From Leptodactylus fallax (lineage: Eukaryota; Chordata; Amphibia; Anura; Leptodactylidae), in contig CAMRHE010000352.1 in NCBI GenBank assembly GCA_947044405.1, positions 930,001 to 994,000 on the forward strand: a stretch of DNA of 64,000 bases. Reading direction: 5' to 3'. Both the position numbers and the translations under genes were made by a program. The notes below the pieces were generated by a model. It did no database searches. It saw only the letters and a program-made list of their open reading frames with translations, and was not told the DNA's origin. Shown in pieces: positions 33,196 to 47,725 of this stretch. Positions within the stretch are counted from its first letter, which is position 1. Every line of letters starts with the position of its first letter.

Positions 33196-35336
33196 ATGAA
33201 GACCAAGGAACACACCAGGCAGGTCTGTGATACTGTTGTGGAGAAGTTTAAAGCCGGATTTGGATACAAAAAGATTTCCCAAACTTTAAACATCCCAAGG
33301 AGCACTGTGCAAGTGATCATATTGAAATGGGAGGAGTATCAGACCACTGCAAACCTACCAAGACCCGGCCGCCCCTCTAAACTTTCATCTCAAACAAGGA
33401 GAAGACTGATCAGACATGCAGCCAAGAGGCCCATGATCACTCTGGATGAACTGCAGAGATCTACAGCTGAGGTGGGAGAGTTTGTCCATAGGACAACAAT
33501 CAGTCGTACACTGCACAAATCTGGCCTTTATGGAAGAGTGGCAAGAAGAAAGCCATTTCTCAAAGATATCCATAAAAAGTCTCGTTTAAAGTTTGCCACA
33601 AGCCATCTGGGAGACACACCAAACATGTGGAAGAAGGTGCTCTGGTCAGATGAAACCAAAATCGAACTTTTTGGCCACAATGCAAAACGATATGTTTGGC
33701 GTAAAAGCAACACAGCTCATCACCCTGAACACACAATCCCCAATGTCAAACATGGTGGTGGCAGCATCATGGTTTGGGCCTGCTTTTCTTCAGCAGGGAC
33801 AGGGAAGATGGTTAAAATTGATGGGAAGATGGATGGAGCCAAATACAGGACCATTCTGGAAGAAAACCTGTTGGATTCTGCAAAAGACCTGAGACTGGGA
33901 CGGAGATTTATCTTCTGCGGTGACCAGATGGAAGGTAACGCTGCAGTTGGGATTGCGGGGTGCAAACAGCGCAGACTTGTCACGGTCTCTGGGCACGAGG
34001 GTGCAGCGCTGGTGCTGTCCCACGTTACCACCACTGGTACCGGTGATGAGGGGGCTGCACAAATGTTGGTGGTGATTGTTCCCCCGGGGCGCTTCCCCTA
34101 TACTGTGCCGACTGGTGGTGTTTGGGGCGCCCTGATGTTGTCGGTGCAGAGTCAGACACAGAAACGGTTGTAAAGTTGAACTTTTACTTCCATGGGTGTG
34201 GAGGCACAAATGCTTAAACAGTTTCTTCAATACAAAACAACGGGGTACGCCTGGTGACACAGCAAAGTCCTGGGGTGCAGGGTGGACTTGATGAAAGGTG
34301 TTCCTAGCCCCTTATACTTCAGTGTTACAGCCCTAAGGTGCGTCTGGGCTCCTATTTGGCTCATAGGAGGATGCCCACCGTGATACTAGTACATAATATT
34401 CCCCACTCACGTTATGTGGTCCTGATAGCTCAGAGTTTCGGGGTGCAATAGTCAGGGTGGCAGGATATTCCACAGGTCTGGCCTTAGCCCCTGGATCCTG
34501 TGATACTGGCTATGGAGCACGTGTTCCAGAATGTTCTCTCCACAGTCTCATGCTGACAAGATAATGATGCTTGACTTCCTTCAGGGCGATGGCTAGGCAG
34601 ACAGGGGACAGGATCTTCTGAATAGCTGGAGTATGTCAGCTCTCCAACCTTCCTGGGCCTGTCTAGGACTTGAGATTCCTGCACTAAACTCACTGCTTTC
34701 TTCACAGGACATCACACTTATCTCCTCACCTCCTCCTCCTAACACTCCACACTTCTAACTCCTCACACGCAGGACCTTCCTACAGGGGTGTTACCATGGG
34801 GACCCAGTGATCAGCTGACTCCTCCCCTTTTCCCAGGCGATGTCCTCCCATTGGACATTTGGTTACTATTCAATCCTATGGGAGGTGTAATGCATGTGTG
34901 AGGCTCACTAGGTGGCGCTGTGTTGTGTGAGACTCAGGACCCCCTGCTATGTCACACAGGCTATGAAGCAACAGGAAATAATACAATGCACAGAGATCAC
35001 CCTCAGCCCAGCCATAGCCAGCTCTGGGATGCCACACTTCCAACAAGACAGTGATCTTAAACATAAGGGAAAATCTACAATGGAATGGTTCACAAATAAA
35101 CGTATCCAGGTGTTAGAATGGCCAAGTCAAAGTCCAGACCTGAATCCAATCGAGAATCTGTGGAAAGAGCTGAAAGCTGCTGTTCACAAACGCTCTCCAT
35201 CCAACCTCACTGAGCTCGAGCTGTTTTCCAAGGAAGAATGGGCAAGAATTTCAGTCTCTCGATGTGCAAAACTAATAGAGACATATCCCAAGTGACTTGC
35301 AGCTGTAATCGCAGCAAAAGGTGGCGCTACAAAGCA
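33196..35336 (+). pseudogene. Tc1 transposase, copy G, interrupted
   Basis: 33196-33915 encodes the first 240 residues without a stop: helix-turn-helix, GRPSK linker and WSDETK with the first catalytic Asp. The reading frame then enters the inserted LTR. The rest resumes at 35041 with FQQDSD and [11 protein letters not shown], so the second Asp and the Glu are present. Near the end, TGA stands after YPK (35293-35295) where related copies suggest an Arg codon, consistent with CpG decay. The native stop would be the TAA at about 35340. Confidence 0.88.
33916..35036. mobile_element. Candidate solo LTR nested in Tc1 copy G, 1121 bp
   Basis: It starts TGCGGTGACC and ends GGGATGCCACA (TG...CA), flanked by CTTC at 33912-33915 and 35037-35040. 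Removing it with one CTTC rejoins the Tc1 transposase in frame. No internal protein domain is present. Orientation is uncertain; on the minus strand a purine-rich interior and an AAGTAAAAGTTCAAC segment suggest an LTR read right to left. Alternative: a long non-autonomous element of another class, but a 4-bp duplication and TG/CA ends favour an LTR. Confidence 0.7.
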
Positions 35337-35562
35337 TTAACTTAAGGGAGCCGAATAATTTGGCACGCCCCACTTTTCAGTTTTTTATTTTTTGCAAAAG
35401 TTTAAAATATCCAATAAATTTTGTTCCACTTCACAATTGTGTCCCACTTGTTGTTGATTCTTCACCAAAAAATTAAAATTTTATATCCTTATGTTTGAAG
35501 CCTGAAATGTGGCAAAAGGTTGAAAAGTTCAAGGGGGCTGAATACTTTCGCAAGGCACTGTA

Positions 35563-35770
35563 AATGCCAGCAGTACAACAAAGACCCCCCCCCCCCTTAG
35601 ATGCCAGCAGCACCTCAAGGACCCCTGATCTCCTTTACATGCCAGAAGGACACCCCCCCTTAGATGCCAGCAGCACAACAAGGACCCTTGCCCTCCTTCA
35701 GATGAGAGCAGCACCTGTCTCCCTCGATGCCAACGGCACCCCAGGGACTCCTATACCACCCTAAACATCA
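35563..35770. repeat. C-rich tandem array, right part
   Basis: Same TTAGATGCCAGCAGCAC-type units as 31741-32801, separated from them by Tc1 copy G. Confidence 0.8.
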
Positions 35771-37152
35771 ATCCATTCCCCCAGACTTTACAGGATACAG
35801 TCCCATGTAAAACATCACTCTCTTTTCAGCCCCTCAACTTACAGTCCCATGTAAATACATCACTCCCTCCCCTCAGCCTCCTCCAACATGCAGTCCAATG
35901 CAAAACAATCCTATCACTCTCCTTCCATCATGCAATCCCGCAAAACAGTCCTCACAGCTTTCTGTCCTCTATCTACACGAGCTCCACTCCTGCTTCCTCT
36001 ATACAGCACGGAGTTGTAATAGAAAAGACTCTGCCCTCATCGGAGAGGCTCCGCCCCTTCCTGTGACATCATACCTACCAGGCGCAACTCCATTCTAGTC
36101 ACGACCGACTGGACATACAAACACTTTGGGCTTGTGAAGGCATCAGTTTTTGACCAGCAGTTAGCCTCAGGAAAGACACCAACAGGACAGCATCATACCA
36201 CTACTAAGCAATTACAGTATTGTATCATCGCTTGTCGCTGTTCTTGCGTCAAATAAACCCACTTTGATCCATATCATCGTGTCTACGTTTGAATCCATCT
36301 AACCTGAGCTCCTGCCGGTCCGGTCTGCTCCACTGCTTGGATACGAAGGTAGGAAAGTCACACAGCCGCCGCTATCAGTTACACCTTCATTCGCCTTCAT
36401 GTGGGGACAGAATACTATTATTGTGCTCCCGGTCATCTAGTATACATGATGGTGTCCTAGTCATGTTTGATATTTCCCCCTCACATTTGGCTTATAGTTA
36501 TTCCAACTGTTTTTGGTGCCAGATTGTTTTGTGGGCATTCCTGTATATACTGTATATTTTTTTGACTTGGAGCGGCATCCCTGTTACTGCAAATGTATTA
36601 GGTATTCTCCATCGGTGTTATTGTTGATGTAAATGCCCATTGGCGATGCTAGGGGAGGCAGGTTTGCTCTGCTGCTCCCTTATTGGTTCTTGATTCGCGC
36701 ATGCGCAGGCTATCTCTGCCCCGTCAGGTACGGCCTCCTTGCAATCAGCTGGCGTGGTATGGACTAGCAATTGGCCATTTCTGGAGTAAGGGAGTGGGCT
36801 TTGCCCTATATAGGAACCAGAGCTTCTGCTCTCCCGTGCAGCTGTATACTAGTGCTGATGGGGGAGCGGGGGCTACTAAAAACTTCTGTGCAGTAAGGTA
36901 TTTGGCACATAGCCTCAAATCCTTTTCACTGATAACATGTTGGCGTGTTGACCATAGAAACGCGTTAGATGGATATGTATAGCGGTGTGCATACTGCTCA
37001 CTGCTTATGGCTTGAGAGTCAGTGGTTATTTCCACAGTTTTACCTTACATGGGGGAGAGACTGCTCATAGGCCATTATGTGTTAGCTGGGAGGCTTGTTT
37101 GAATCACTATAGCCCTGGCATCATATGTCTTATGACCAGGCATTTTGGAAAA
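35771..37152. other. Non-coding interval, possibly LTR-like in part
   Basis: No gene seen. An AATAAA near 36252 followed by a CTTTGATCC segment, and a TATATAGGAACC segment near 36820, resemble LTR regulatory pieces. I cannot find a TG...CA pair with a target duplication, so no element is called. Confidence 0.3.
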
Positions 37153-37154
37153 TA

Positions 37155-38790
<1,636 letters not shown>

Positions 38791-38792
38791 TA

Positions 38793-39407
38793 AATCCTAT
38801 TGGAGCTACCTGTAACATGTTTAAGCCCTATGTAGTTACTATTTAAGTGCCTGATGCATGAGAATCAAGCCTGGTGAGGGTGACTAGAAGCAAATTAGGG
38901 ATCTTTAGTTAACATACCCCTTTCTTTTTGGTTTCATCACCAGTTACACTGGGCAGTGGGATTTTTTATAAGACTGGGGTACCGAGGAGTTTCAGCTTAT
39001 TAAGTCATTAATAAAGATTCATTGCGGCTCCCAGAGCTTTAGCCCATGTTCTTGTTGGACTGACCAGTTGTTGGCTTATGTGTAATATTTGAAGTTTATG
39101 TATTATACTCAATTTTAATAGTATTTAATTAAAGTTTACATTTTAATACGTTCTGTTATTAGAGAACGACTTTCCTAACTTTTTTGTCTGTATTTACGCA
39201 TAGGCATGTAAAATTTCTTTACATTCTTGTGTTTTATGACAAATGTGGGTGTGGCATTTAAATCATGTCTGTAGAAAAGAGACAAATGCCCCAAAATTGT
39301 GTCGTAAAATTGTGGCTCAAAGTAAGCCAAATAAAAGGTGATATGAACCCTGATTGAACAGTGTAAAGATGCACCAGATTTATCAGCTAGTGTGAGAAGT
39401 TTACATT
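38793..39407. repeat. Unclassified repeat segment, related to 52990-53110
   Basis: The part around 39115-39180 (TTTAATACGTTCTGTTATTAG, with AGAACGACTTTCCTAAC) matches 53055-53100 (TTTAATGCGTCC, GATATTAGAGGGTGACTC) at many positions. No gene. Element type unknown. Confidence 0.4.
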
Positions 39408-39411
39408 GATT

Positions 39412-39677
39412 ATGATGTTAATCTGTTTTCCCTTAGTCCCAACATCATCACAATAGTGGGGTATTTCTATCCCAGCGTGCTGTTAGGACAGAATGTAATT
39501 TTTACTAAAATACCTACAAATAGTTAAATTAAAGAACCTCCCCCTCGCCAATATAAGGAAGGAAGAAACACTGCCCCAACTGTGTGATTATAAAGACAAA
39601 AATATATGTACATAAGGAGGGAGCCTTATGCTGCTGTTGGGACTAAGGGAAAACAGATTAACGTCATAATCAATGCT
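39412..39677. repeat. Inverted repeat pair, about 40-bp arms
   Basis: GTTAATCTGTTTTCCCTTAG (39414-39433, continuing to 39445) and its complement CTAAGGGAAAACAGATTAAC (39642-39661, with further pairing to 39677) enclose about 190 bp. The arms pair over about 40 bp with a few mismatches. Placed at the 3' side of the DIRS-like element. Confidence 0.8.
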
Positions 39678-39759
39678 TCCCTTATGTCCCACCAGCAGCA
39701 CAATAGTGGAGATCTAGTAAGAAGAACCCCTAGGGAGGGCCCTCTTGAAGAACAGAATT

Positions 39760-40531
39760 CAATAAAGAATTCAAAAGCAGTGGCCTCCGAAACCCGTGTG
39801 TGTAATCTATAATGATTTACAAAGGTTAAATGTGAGCTCCAAGAGGCAGAGGCACATACTGTATTTGTTCCAATGGAACAGAATTACTCTCTGCCCAAGA
39901 TGTTGACATAGACCTGGTTGAATGTGTGCTAACAAATTCCTTTTACATTCCTGAACTGTAAAAGCCAAATGGATGGTCTCTTTAATTCATGGAGACAGGG
40001 AAGGTTTAGAGGCTATAAGCCCTTTGTTTTTCCCAAAGAAAGAAAGCAATAGATTTTCTGCCTGTCTGAAGGGCAGGGATCTCTCAAGATAAATCCTTAG
40101 ACACAATGAACGATGTCCAGAGAATGGAGTTTGGTCTCTTCAGGAGAGGAAGGATCTGGAAAAAATACTGGCAATGAGATTACCTGATTCAAATTGGCAT
40201 ATGATGTAACTTTAAGACAGAATCCCGACATGAAACGTAACTGGACTGTGTCTACGTTGAAGGAGATGTATGGCTCCACAGAAGACAATGCCTGAAGTTC
40301 TTCAATTCTCTTTGCTGAGGTAATTGCCAGTAGAATCACAGTTTTAAGCATGAGAAATTTGAGTTTTACATCCTCCAGAGGCTCAAACGGATGCTCACAC
40401 AACCCTCTAAGTACAGAGAACTCTATGCAATACCTGTAATGAATTATTTCTAGGACCCAGGGGTCTAGGATGTTTTTCTCCCAGGTTTCTAGAAAAAGAG
40501 AAAGCTGACCCCTGATGGGAACGTTGCGCAC
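39760..40531 (-). pseudogene. DIRS tyrosine recombinase, decayed
   Basis: The frame 40097-40531 (144 residues) holds a fused reverse-transcriptase start and the N-terminal recombinase region. The Arg of SAKRIEEL stands where the first catalytic Arg of YR recombinases lies. Beyond its stop the homologous sequence continues in broken frames (a WNKYS...LCLLELTF segment near 39880), corresponding to the C-terminal catalytic part. The family would join circular cDNA into target DNA without a duplication. Not functional as it stands. Confidence 0.6.
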
Positions 40532-40742
40532 TGGAGAAGGAGGATATTAGTCAGGTTTCCTTCTCTTTTTGTCGTCCCTGGGGTTACGACGGCCAGGATT
40601 TCTTCTCTGAAACCTGGAACATCTTTGAAACTGACCCCTAGACTGCTGAGGTCTCTGCGGGGATTGTCCTCTATGGTGTGGCCTACCACGCCCTCGAAAG
40701 GACTGAGGCAGGGTTTTCCCTACTTGTTTGGAAGAACCTCCA

Positions 40743-41105
40743 TTATTCTATCCGACTCCTGGCCAAATAATTTGTCAGGTTCATAAGGAAGGCCACATAT
40801 ATATTAAATTTGGAAGCATTATCTGCTATCCAGGGCTTGAGCCTCAAGGGTCTGCAAGCTGCTGTGGCAAGGGCCTTAGACTTAGCATCTAGTTTGATCT
40901 GATGCACTGAAGCTTCATTCAGGAAGTCTGCTTGTAAAGAGATTCTCTTCAAAGAGGACAGCAAATCATCCCTTGAGACATCAGAATCTATGTCTCTCCT
41001 GAGAGAAGAGAGATCCATGCCGAGCATCTTAGCCACCTCACTGGAGGCAACACCCACAGTACACTGGGCAGAAGCAGCAGAATAGCCCCTTCTTAAGGAG
41101 AGCAC
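40743..41105 (-). pseudogene. DIRS ORF1 (gag-like) fragment
   Basis: 120 residues, charged and helical-looking (DLLSSLKRISLQADFL), in the position of the gag-like ORF1 C-terminal part of DIRS elements. Identification rests on position next to the recombinase and general resemblance, not on a strong motif. Confidence 0.45.
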
Positions 41106-41359
41106 TCAGCACGTATGTCCATGGGGTCCTGCAGGTTTGATCCATTTTCCGAAGGGACTAAGGTATACCTGGACAATTTGGCTACCGCCATGTCGACTTT
41201 GGGTGGAGGGCCCCAATTCCTGTACTTACTTCTGATACAAGAAACAAGTTCTTAAACCTTCTGGACAAGCCTTTTCAGGGTGCTTTCATCTTCACCTTTT
41301 CAGCAACATGTCAGAGGCTTCCCCAGGATCAACATCATGGTCACCTGACCTGACAGATT

Positions 41360-41839
41360 TCAGCAGTTTCTTGATCTTTTCCAGAGGAAATAGGGATTAC
41401 CCATGTCTGTCTCAGAATTCAACGAAGAGGTGTTAGTCTCATCAAGGATCCTAAACTCTTCATCAGAGCGGAAAAAAGAGGTAGATGTCTCACTATGTCT
41501 TGGTCTTTTCCTCTGGCATATGGACTCTTTTAAGTCCTTCATAGAATATTGCACAAATTCCTTCATCCAGATTACTACGTCTCTTATAGTAGGCTCGCCA
41601 GAGGGCTCCCTAGGGCTACACTGATAGCAAGTATCAAACTCATACCCATCCAGTAAAAGGGTGTCATAATTCCTGCAAGAAAGGTGCTTGCGTATAGATG
41701 AAGATTTACGTCTAAACGAATCGCCATCTTCAAAACGCAGATGAAGACATCCGGTAAAAAAATAATAAAAATTTAAACCAGACTCATAATAAAATGAGGC
41801 AGGAATAAAAGTTAAATATTTACCTCTGTAAAAAAACAA
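41360..41839 (-). pseudogene. DIRS ORF1 (gag-like) N-terminal fragment
   Basis: 159 residues with a Cys-containing segment (HLSCRNYDTLLLDGYEFDTC, then YQC) followed by an acidic/basic stretch (CQRKRPRHSE). The Cys pattern might be a degenerate zinc finger as in DIRS gag-like proteins. A frame change separates it from the next fragment. Confidence 0.45.
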
Positions 41840-41860
41840 TAAATAAATAAATTATTTACC

Positions 41861-42519
41861 TTTGATGAGGACACAGAAAAAGTGTCTAAACAAATTAGGG
41901 TGGTATAAGAGTATGAACCCATAGGGCGCTAATGAGCAACCCAGGGCCAGGCCTGAAAAGGTCCTCAGCCACACCTATGGGTCGGGCATAACTCCAGAGG
42001 GAGTGGATACAGCAGCAGAGCTGTTGTGGCGACCTGCAGGAAGCAGGGAGTGTGTAACCAGCCAAGGACAGACAGGCGGTCTGTGCCGGGAGGACTGGGC
42101 TCCAAAAGAGGACTTTTGGCTCGAGCGGAGCATGAGTCAGGCTGCTTGTTGCCCCAGAGGATAGATAGGAGTCAAGCAGTGAGTTAGTGCCCTAACTGTG
42201 GCCCAGGCTGTTTTTGTTTTGTTTATGTTCCACTTTTAAAGTTGAAATAAATCCATTTACTTTACACGAGTACCGTCCAAATGCTGCTTCTCCGGCGCCC
42301 AGTACCACCAACACCGCTGTCGGGCCCATGAGTCTGCCGCATTTGTGGCTAATCCCCCCCCCAAATTGCCACAGTGGGTTCACACTACCATTAGATATCC
42401 GTTTTGATAGTGTCCGTTAAAAAAAAAAAAAAAAAATTACGGACACCTATCATAACAGACATTAACGGACACTAACTGATGTTGATGTTAATGTGTCCGT
42501 TTTTTTAACTGATCTATTT
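41861..42519. other. Non-coding interval with a small foldback repeat
   Basis: No gene. 42369-42515 begins GTGGGTTCACACTACC and contains repeated GTGTCCGTT / AACGGACAC segments in both orientations around an A-run. A TTGAAATAAATCC segment near 42241 may be the 3' part of an LTR. Confidence 0.35.
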
Positions 42520-43323
42520 GGGAGTCGCCGGGGCCTTCCTCCACGGTTCTGCGGGCGGCCCGCCACACTGACTCTGCAGCAGGGCCTTCTTCCTAGGCTG
42601 GGGTCCCACTTCTACCGAGGTCCCACTTCTACCGAGGTCCCACTCAGCTCCGGGCCTGCCACAGACCTGCCCACTTAGGACCCTTCCGCAGCCCCCACAG
42701 ACTGGGCTGCCGACATCTCTGGACTCAGCCCTTCCCCCACCTGCTGGAAGTCAGACATCACAGGGCCTCTGCTCTCCACAGCATGAGGTCAGTGCTCCTT
42801 CTCCCCAGCACTCTGCCGCAGCCACCCAGCATGGTCTCCCCCTCTTTCAGGAGCCGCTCCAGTTCTCCCCTGCAACTCCTCCTTCTCTCCCAGGATCTGA
42901 GGGCTCCAGAGACTCTGAGGACCCTGACCTGGGGGTCCCCCCTGCTCAGTCCCCAAGGATGCTCTTTGTGCAAGATGCCTCATCCTCACAGCCTCCTGTG
43001 CTGTCTCCCCAGGAGCACCCCCCTCACCCCTCCCAACCTCCCTCACAGTGGTCAGGGTGGATTTCTCAAATACCTACAAAGACAGACTTTAAATCCCTCG
43101 TTGATGAAGTCACTGAGTCATTTAGGGTGAAGTGGACACGTTGGAAGATGATCATGACCACACTAGGGAATATGTGGCGACCCTCTGTGACACTATTGTT
43201 GATTAATCCTCGGCACTTTGGGACGTGCAGTGCCAATGAGAGGACCTTGACAATAGAGGTCAGCGCAATAATATTTGCATCAAAGGTCTCCCAGAGGCTA
43301 CTCATCAGGACGATCTGCATGTT

Positions 43324-44704
<1,381 letters not shown>

Positions 44705-45362
44705 TACATTGGAAGCGGTATTCAGTTCTATCCTTCAGGAGCCCCCTTCCCACAAGATTAAATTGGACAGAGATCACCATGCCCTCCGTCCTAAAGACAC
44801 TTTATCTGCACCAAGGGGTGTTATCTGCTGCGGCCACGACTTTGCCCTGAAAGAAGTTATTATGGCTAAGGCATGGAAGCTCAGGGACTTTGACGGCACC
44901 AAGCTGCAGCTTTATCAGGATCTCTTCCTCATCAGTTATTTCATTTATTGCTTGTTTATTGCTGTCCGGGACGAAGCGGCACCACCTGACTCTCTTTCCC
45001 TCCTTATTTTTCTCTTTCTTTGTGCGGATCTAGAGTCTGTTGGTCATCCACTCCTGTTCCTCAGGTCACCTTCCCCTTACTGGGGATGTCATTTTACTCT
45101 GTTCTTTACATTTATCAGTGTGGCTTACCTTCTGGTGGGAGATTTAGTCCTGCCCATGATGCTATGCATATTTGTACTTATGTTTGGTTTTTCTCAATCT
45201 TGTCTTTTGTTTCCTTCCCTCCCGTTCTCTCCCTCCCCTCTCCCCGGGTGCGGAGACTTTGATTTTAGATCCTTGGTCCAGCCTGTGAATTGCGACTTGT
45301 GCGTCTTGTGATGTGGGTGAGCTTGCTTGCAATCTGCAACTGTCCTCATTTACTGGGTCCCC

Positions 45363-45614
45363 ATGGTTAGATTTGAGACTATTAATGTTAAGGGCCTGGG
45401 CTCCAACAACAAGTGGCGTCTGGTCTTTGGGGAGCTTCGCTCCCTGCATGTCGATGTAGCCTTCTTACAGGAGAACCACCGATACCAATACCTTGAGCAC
45501 AAGCTCAGGTTGCAAAGGAGTTCCGCCGGTTAATTCGTTCTCATGCATTGTATGACCTTTGGCGAGTGGATAACCCTATGGGGCACTCTTATACTTTCTT
45601 CTCCCACCCCCATA
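45363..45614 (+). pseudogene. LINE copy 1 ORF2 endonuclease start
   Basis: ETINVKGLGSNNKWRLV and VAFLQENH correspond to the first metal-binding motifs of the AP-type endonuclease. About 100 codons are then missing, and the sequence resumes with a RRLIRSHALYDLWRVDN segment in another frame, up to the hAT insertion. Confidence 0.8.
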
Positions 45615-46200
45615 CAGGGCCGGTTTTAGACAAAGTGGGGCCCCGGGAAAATTAAAAGTGGGGCCCCAAATGTTGTAATATTGTACCTACTGCATAGTCA
45701 CATTCTGTTAATTTGATGTGATGCAGTGCTTACAGGGGTGTTCCTAAGGTCTTTAAGGCCGGGGCCCTCCACGGTGTGAAAACGCAACGTTTTACAGTAC
45801 CTGCAAAGTGGAGGGGATTCTGACTAATCCCATACACACATTGCAGAAAAAAAATCTGCAGCGGAAAAGCTGCATTTTCACAGTATGTCAATTATACCTT
45901 CATAAATGCTGGTGTTTTCCATAAAGGTATAATAGGTACAGAAAGTCCACAGAAAAAAACACTGAGATCGCAATGAAAAACGCTGCTGAAAAAAAAACAC
46001 AATACGTTTCCACCGCAGTCTTTTCCGCAGCATGGGCCCTTAGCCTAAAGGGGTTGTTTCATTTGTATGTAAATTTTTTTGCATAGCCAAACTAGTTGCT
46101 TGTGACCCTTTATAAATCAGGTGCACAAGTAACAAGGCATATGTCTTTTCCTACACAGAATAAAAAAAAATGTACATACATACAGAATTATCAAATAAGA

Positions 46201-47004
46201 CCGCTATACCAGGACTAAATACCATCACGTCACCCGCTGACCACTATACCAGGACTAAATACTGTCATGTCACCCACTGACCACTATACCAGGACTAAAT
46301 ATCGTCACGTCACCCGCTGACCACTATACCAGGACTAAATACTGTCACGTCACCCGCTGACCACTATACCAGGACTAAATATCGTCACGTCACCCACTGA
46401 CTGCTATACCAGGACTAAATACTGTCACGTCAGCCACTGACCGCTATACCAGGACTAAATACTGTCACATCAGCCGCTGACCGCTATACTAGGACTGAAT
46501 ACTGTCATGTCACCCGATGACCGATATACCAGGACTAAATACTGTCACGTCAGCCACTTACCGCTATACCAAGACTAAATACTGTCACGTCAGCCACTGA
46601 CCGCTATACCAGGACTAAATACTGTCACGTCACTCATTGACCGCTATACCAGGACTAAATATTGTGACGTCAGCCACTTACCGCTATACCAGGACTAAAT
46701 ACTGTCACGTCAGCCACTGACCGCTATACCAGGACTAAATACTGTCACGTCACCCGCTGACCACTATGCCAGGTCTAAATACTGTCACGTCACCCACTGA
46801 CCGCTATGCCAGGTCTATATACTGTCACGTCACCCACTGACCGCTATACCAGGACTAAATACTGTCACATGACCCGCTGACCGATATACTAGGACTAAAT
46901 ACTGTCACGTCACCCGCTGACCGCTATACCAGGACTAAATACTGTCACGTCACCCGCTGACCGCTATACCAGGACTAAATACTGTCACGTCAGCCACTTA
47001 CTGC
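46201..47004. repeat. 40-bp satellite array, about 20 copies
   Basis: Unit CCGCTATACCAGGACTAAAT plus ACTGTCACGTCACCCGCTGA, head to tail with exact 40-bp spacing and only substitutions between units. Each unit carries a TGTCACGTCA segment close to a CRE/ATF site (TGACGTCA) and an STTTAGTCC palindrome-like core; any regulatory role is speculation. No open frame of note. Confidence 0.95.
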
Positions 47005-47319
47005 CAGATTCCCCTCTGTCCTCATAGTATAATCCACAAATCGCAGATTTTACTGTATAATGTTCTCCTTGTAGCGCCAAACCCTACGATCAGAGTTACT
47101 CCATTCCCCATCTTGAGAACATAACCCCTTTTATTTGCAGATGCCCCCTCATAACGCCAGCCAGCAATTAACCTCTCCCTGCCCTGCACTGTAATAGTAT
47201 GCTGCAGTAAGCAGTTTGTTCCTAGGACTACACTTTGCAGAGACTGACAAATGACCGTTTATGCCACGTGGGGCCCCGGCCTTAAGGCTGAGGCCCCACT
47301 TTGTGGAAAAGCAGCTTTT

Positions 47320-47475
47320 TTTGTTGCAGATTTTGCTTCAGTTTTTTGAGCCAAAGCCAAGCAGGGCTACAAAAGGATTGTGAAATATCTAGGAAGCTTC
47401 TTACACTCCCTGCTCAATCCACTCCTGGCTTTGGCTCAAAAAACAGCAACAAAGTCTGCAACAAAAAATCCGCTT
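47320..47475. repeat. Hairpin-forming dispersed repeat, copy 2
   Basis: Arms TTTTTTGAGCCAAAGCCAAG and CTGGCTTTGGCTCAAAAAAC, with outer GCAGATTTTGCTTC / GCAACAAAGTCTGC also pairing. Second copy of the repeat at 1016-1176. Confidence 0.7.
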
Positions 47476-47725
47476 TTCTGTAATGTGAAACACAGCGATT
47501 GTGGCTGCTGTAGAAATGTGCGAGCAAAGTGAATAAAATGTCATCATTTAATCTCATCCACAGCAGGTTAATTTCAGCTGTGGAGTCGCGGGAATTTCCA
47601 CATATATTTACCGTAATAGGGAAAGAAAGTGAATGAAAAACACTGTGGGAAAAAACAGTGTTTTTGCTGCTTTTTATCTCCTGTGCTTTTTAGCTGCGTT
47701 TTGCTGTGTTGGGTCTTATCCTTAA

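Larger units (their letters stand above)
32804..35560 (+). mobile_element. Tc1-like transposon copy G, split by a candidate solo LTR
   Basis: Ends CAGTGCCTTGCAAAAG and CTTTCGCAAGGCACTG between TA dinucleotides (32802-32803, 35561-35562). Inner repeats (GGGGCGTGCAATATTATTCGG near 32994 and its complement near 35350) give IR/DR structure with inverted repeats of about 215 bp. Without the 1125-bp insertion it is about 1.63 kb. It sits inside the C-rich tandem array. Confidence 0.93.
39408..41860 (-). mobile_element. DIRS-like tyrosine-recombinase retrotransposon, internally deleted
   Basis: On the minus strand there are gag-like frames (41360-41839, 40743-41105), then a frame (40097-40531) that starts with a DIRS reverse-transcriptase leader (FLETWEK..LDPWVLEII) and passes directly into a DIRS tyrosine recombinase (LMLKTVILLAITSAKRIEEL). 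Most of reverse transcriptase and RNase H is therefore missing. Inverted repeats at 39412-39445 and 39636-39677 lie at its 3' side, as DIRS termini do. The 5' terminus near 41860 is not clearly defined. Confidence 0.65.

Noticed and set aside
46201..47004. Regular repeats as a CRISPR array
   Set aside because: Units are contiguous 40-mers without unique spacers, and the setting is eukaryotic.
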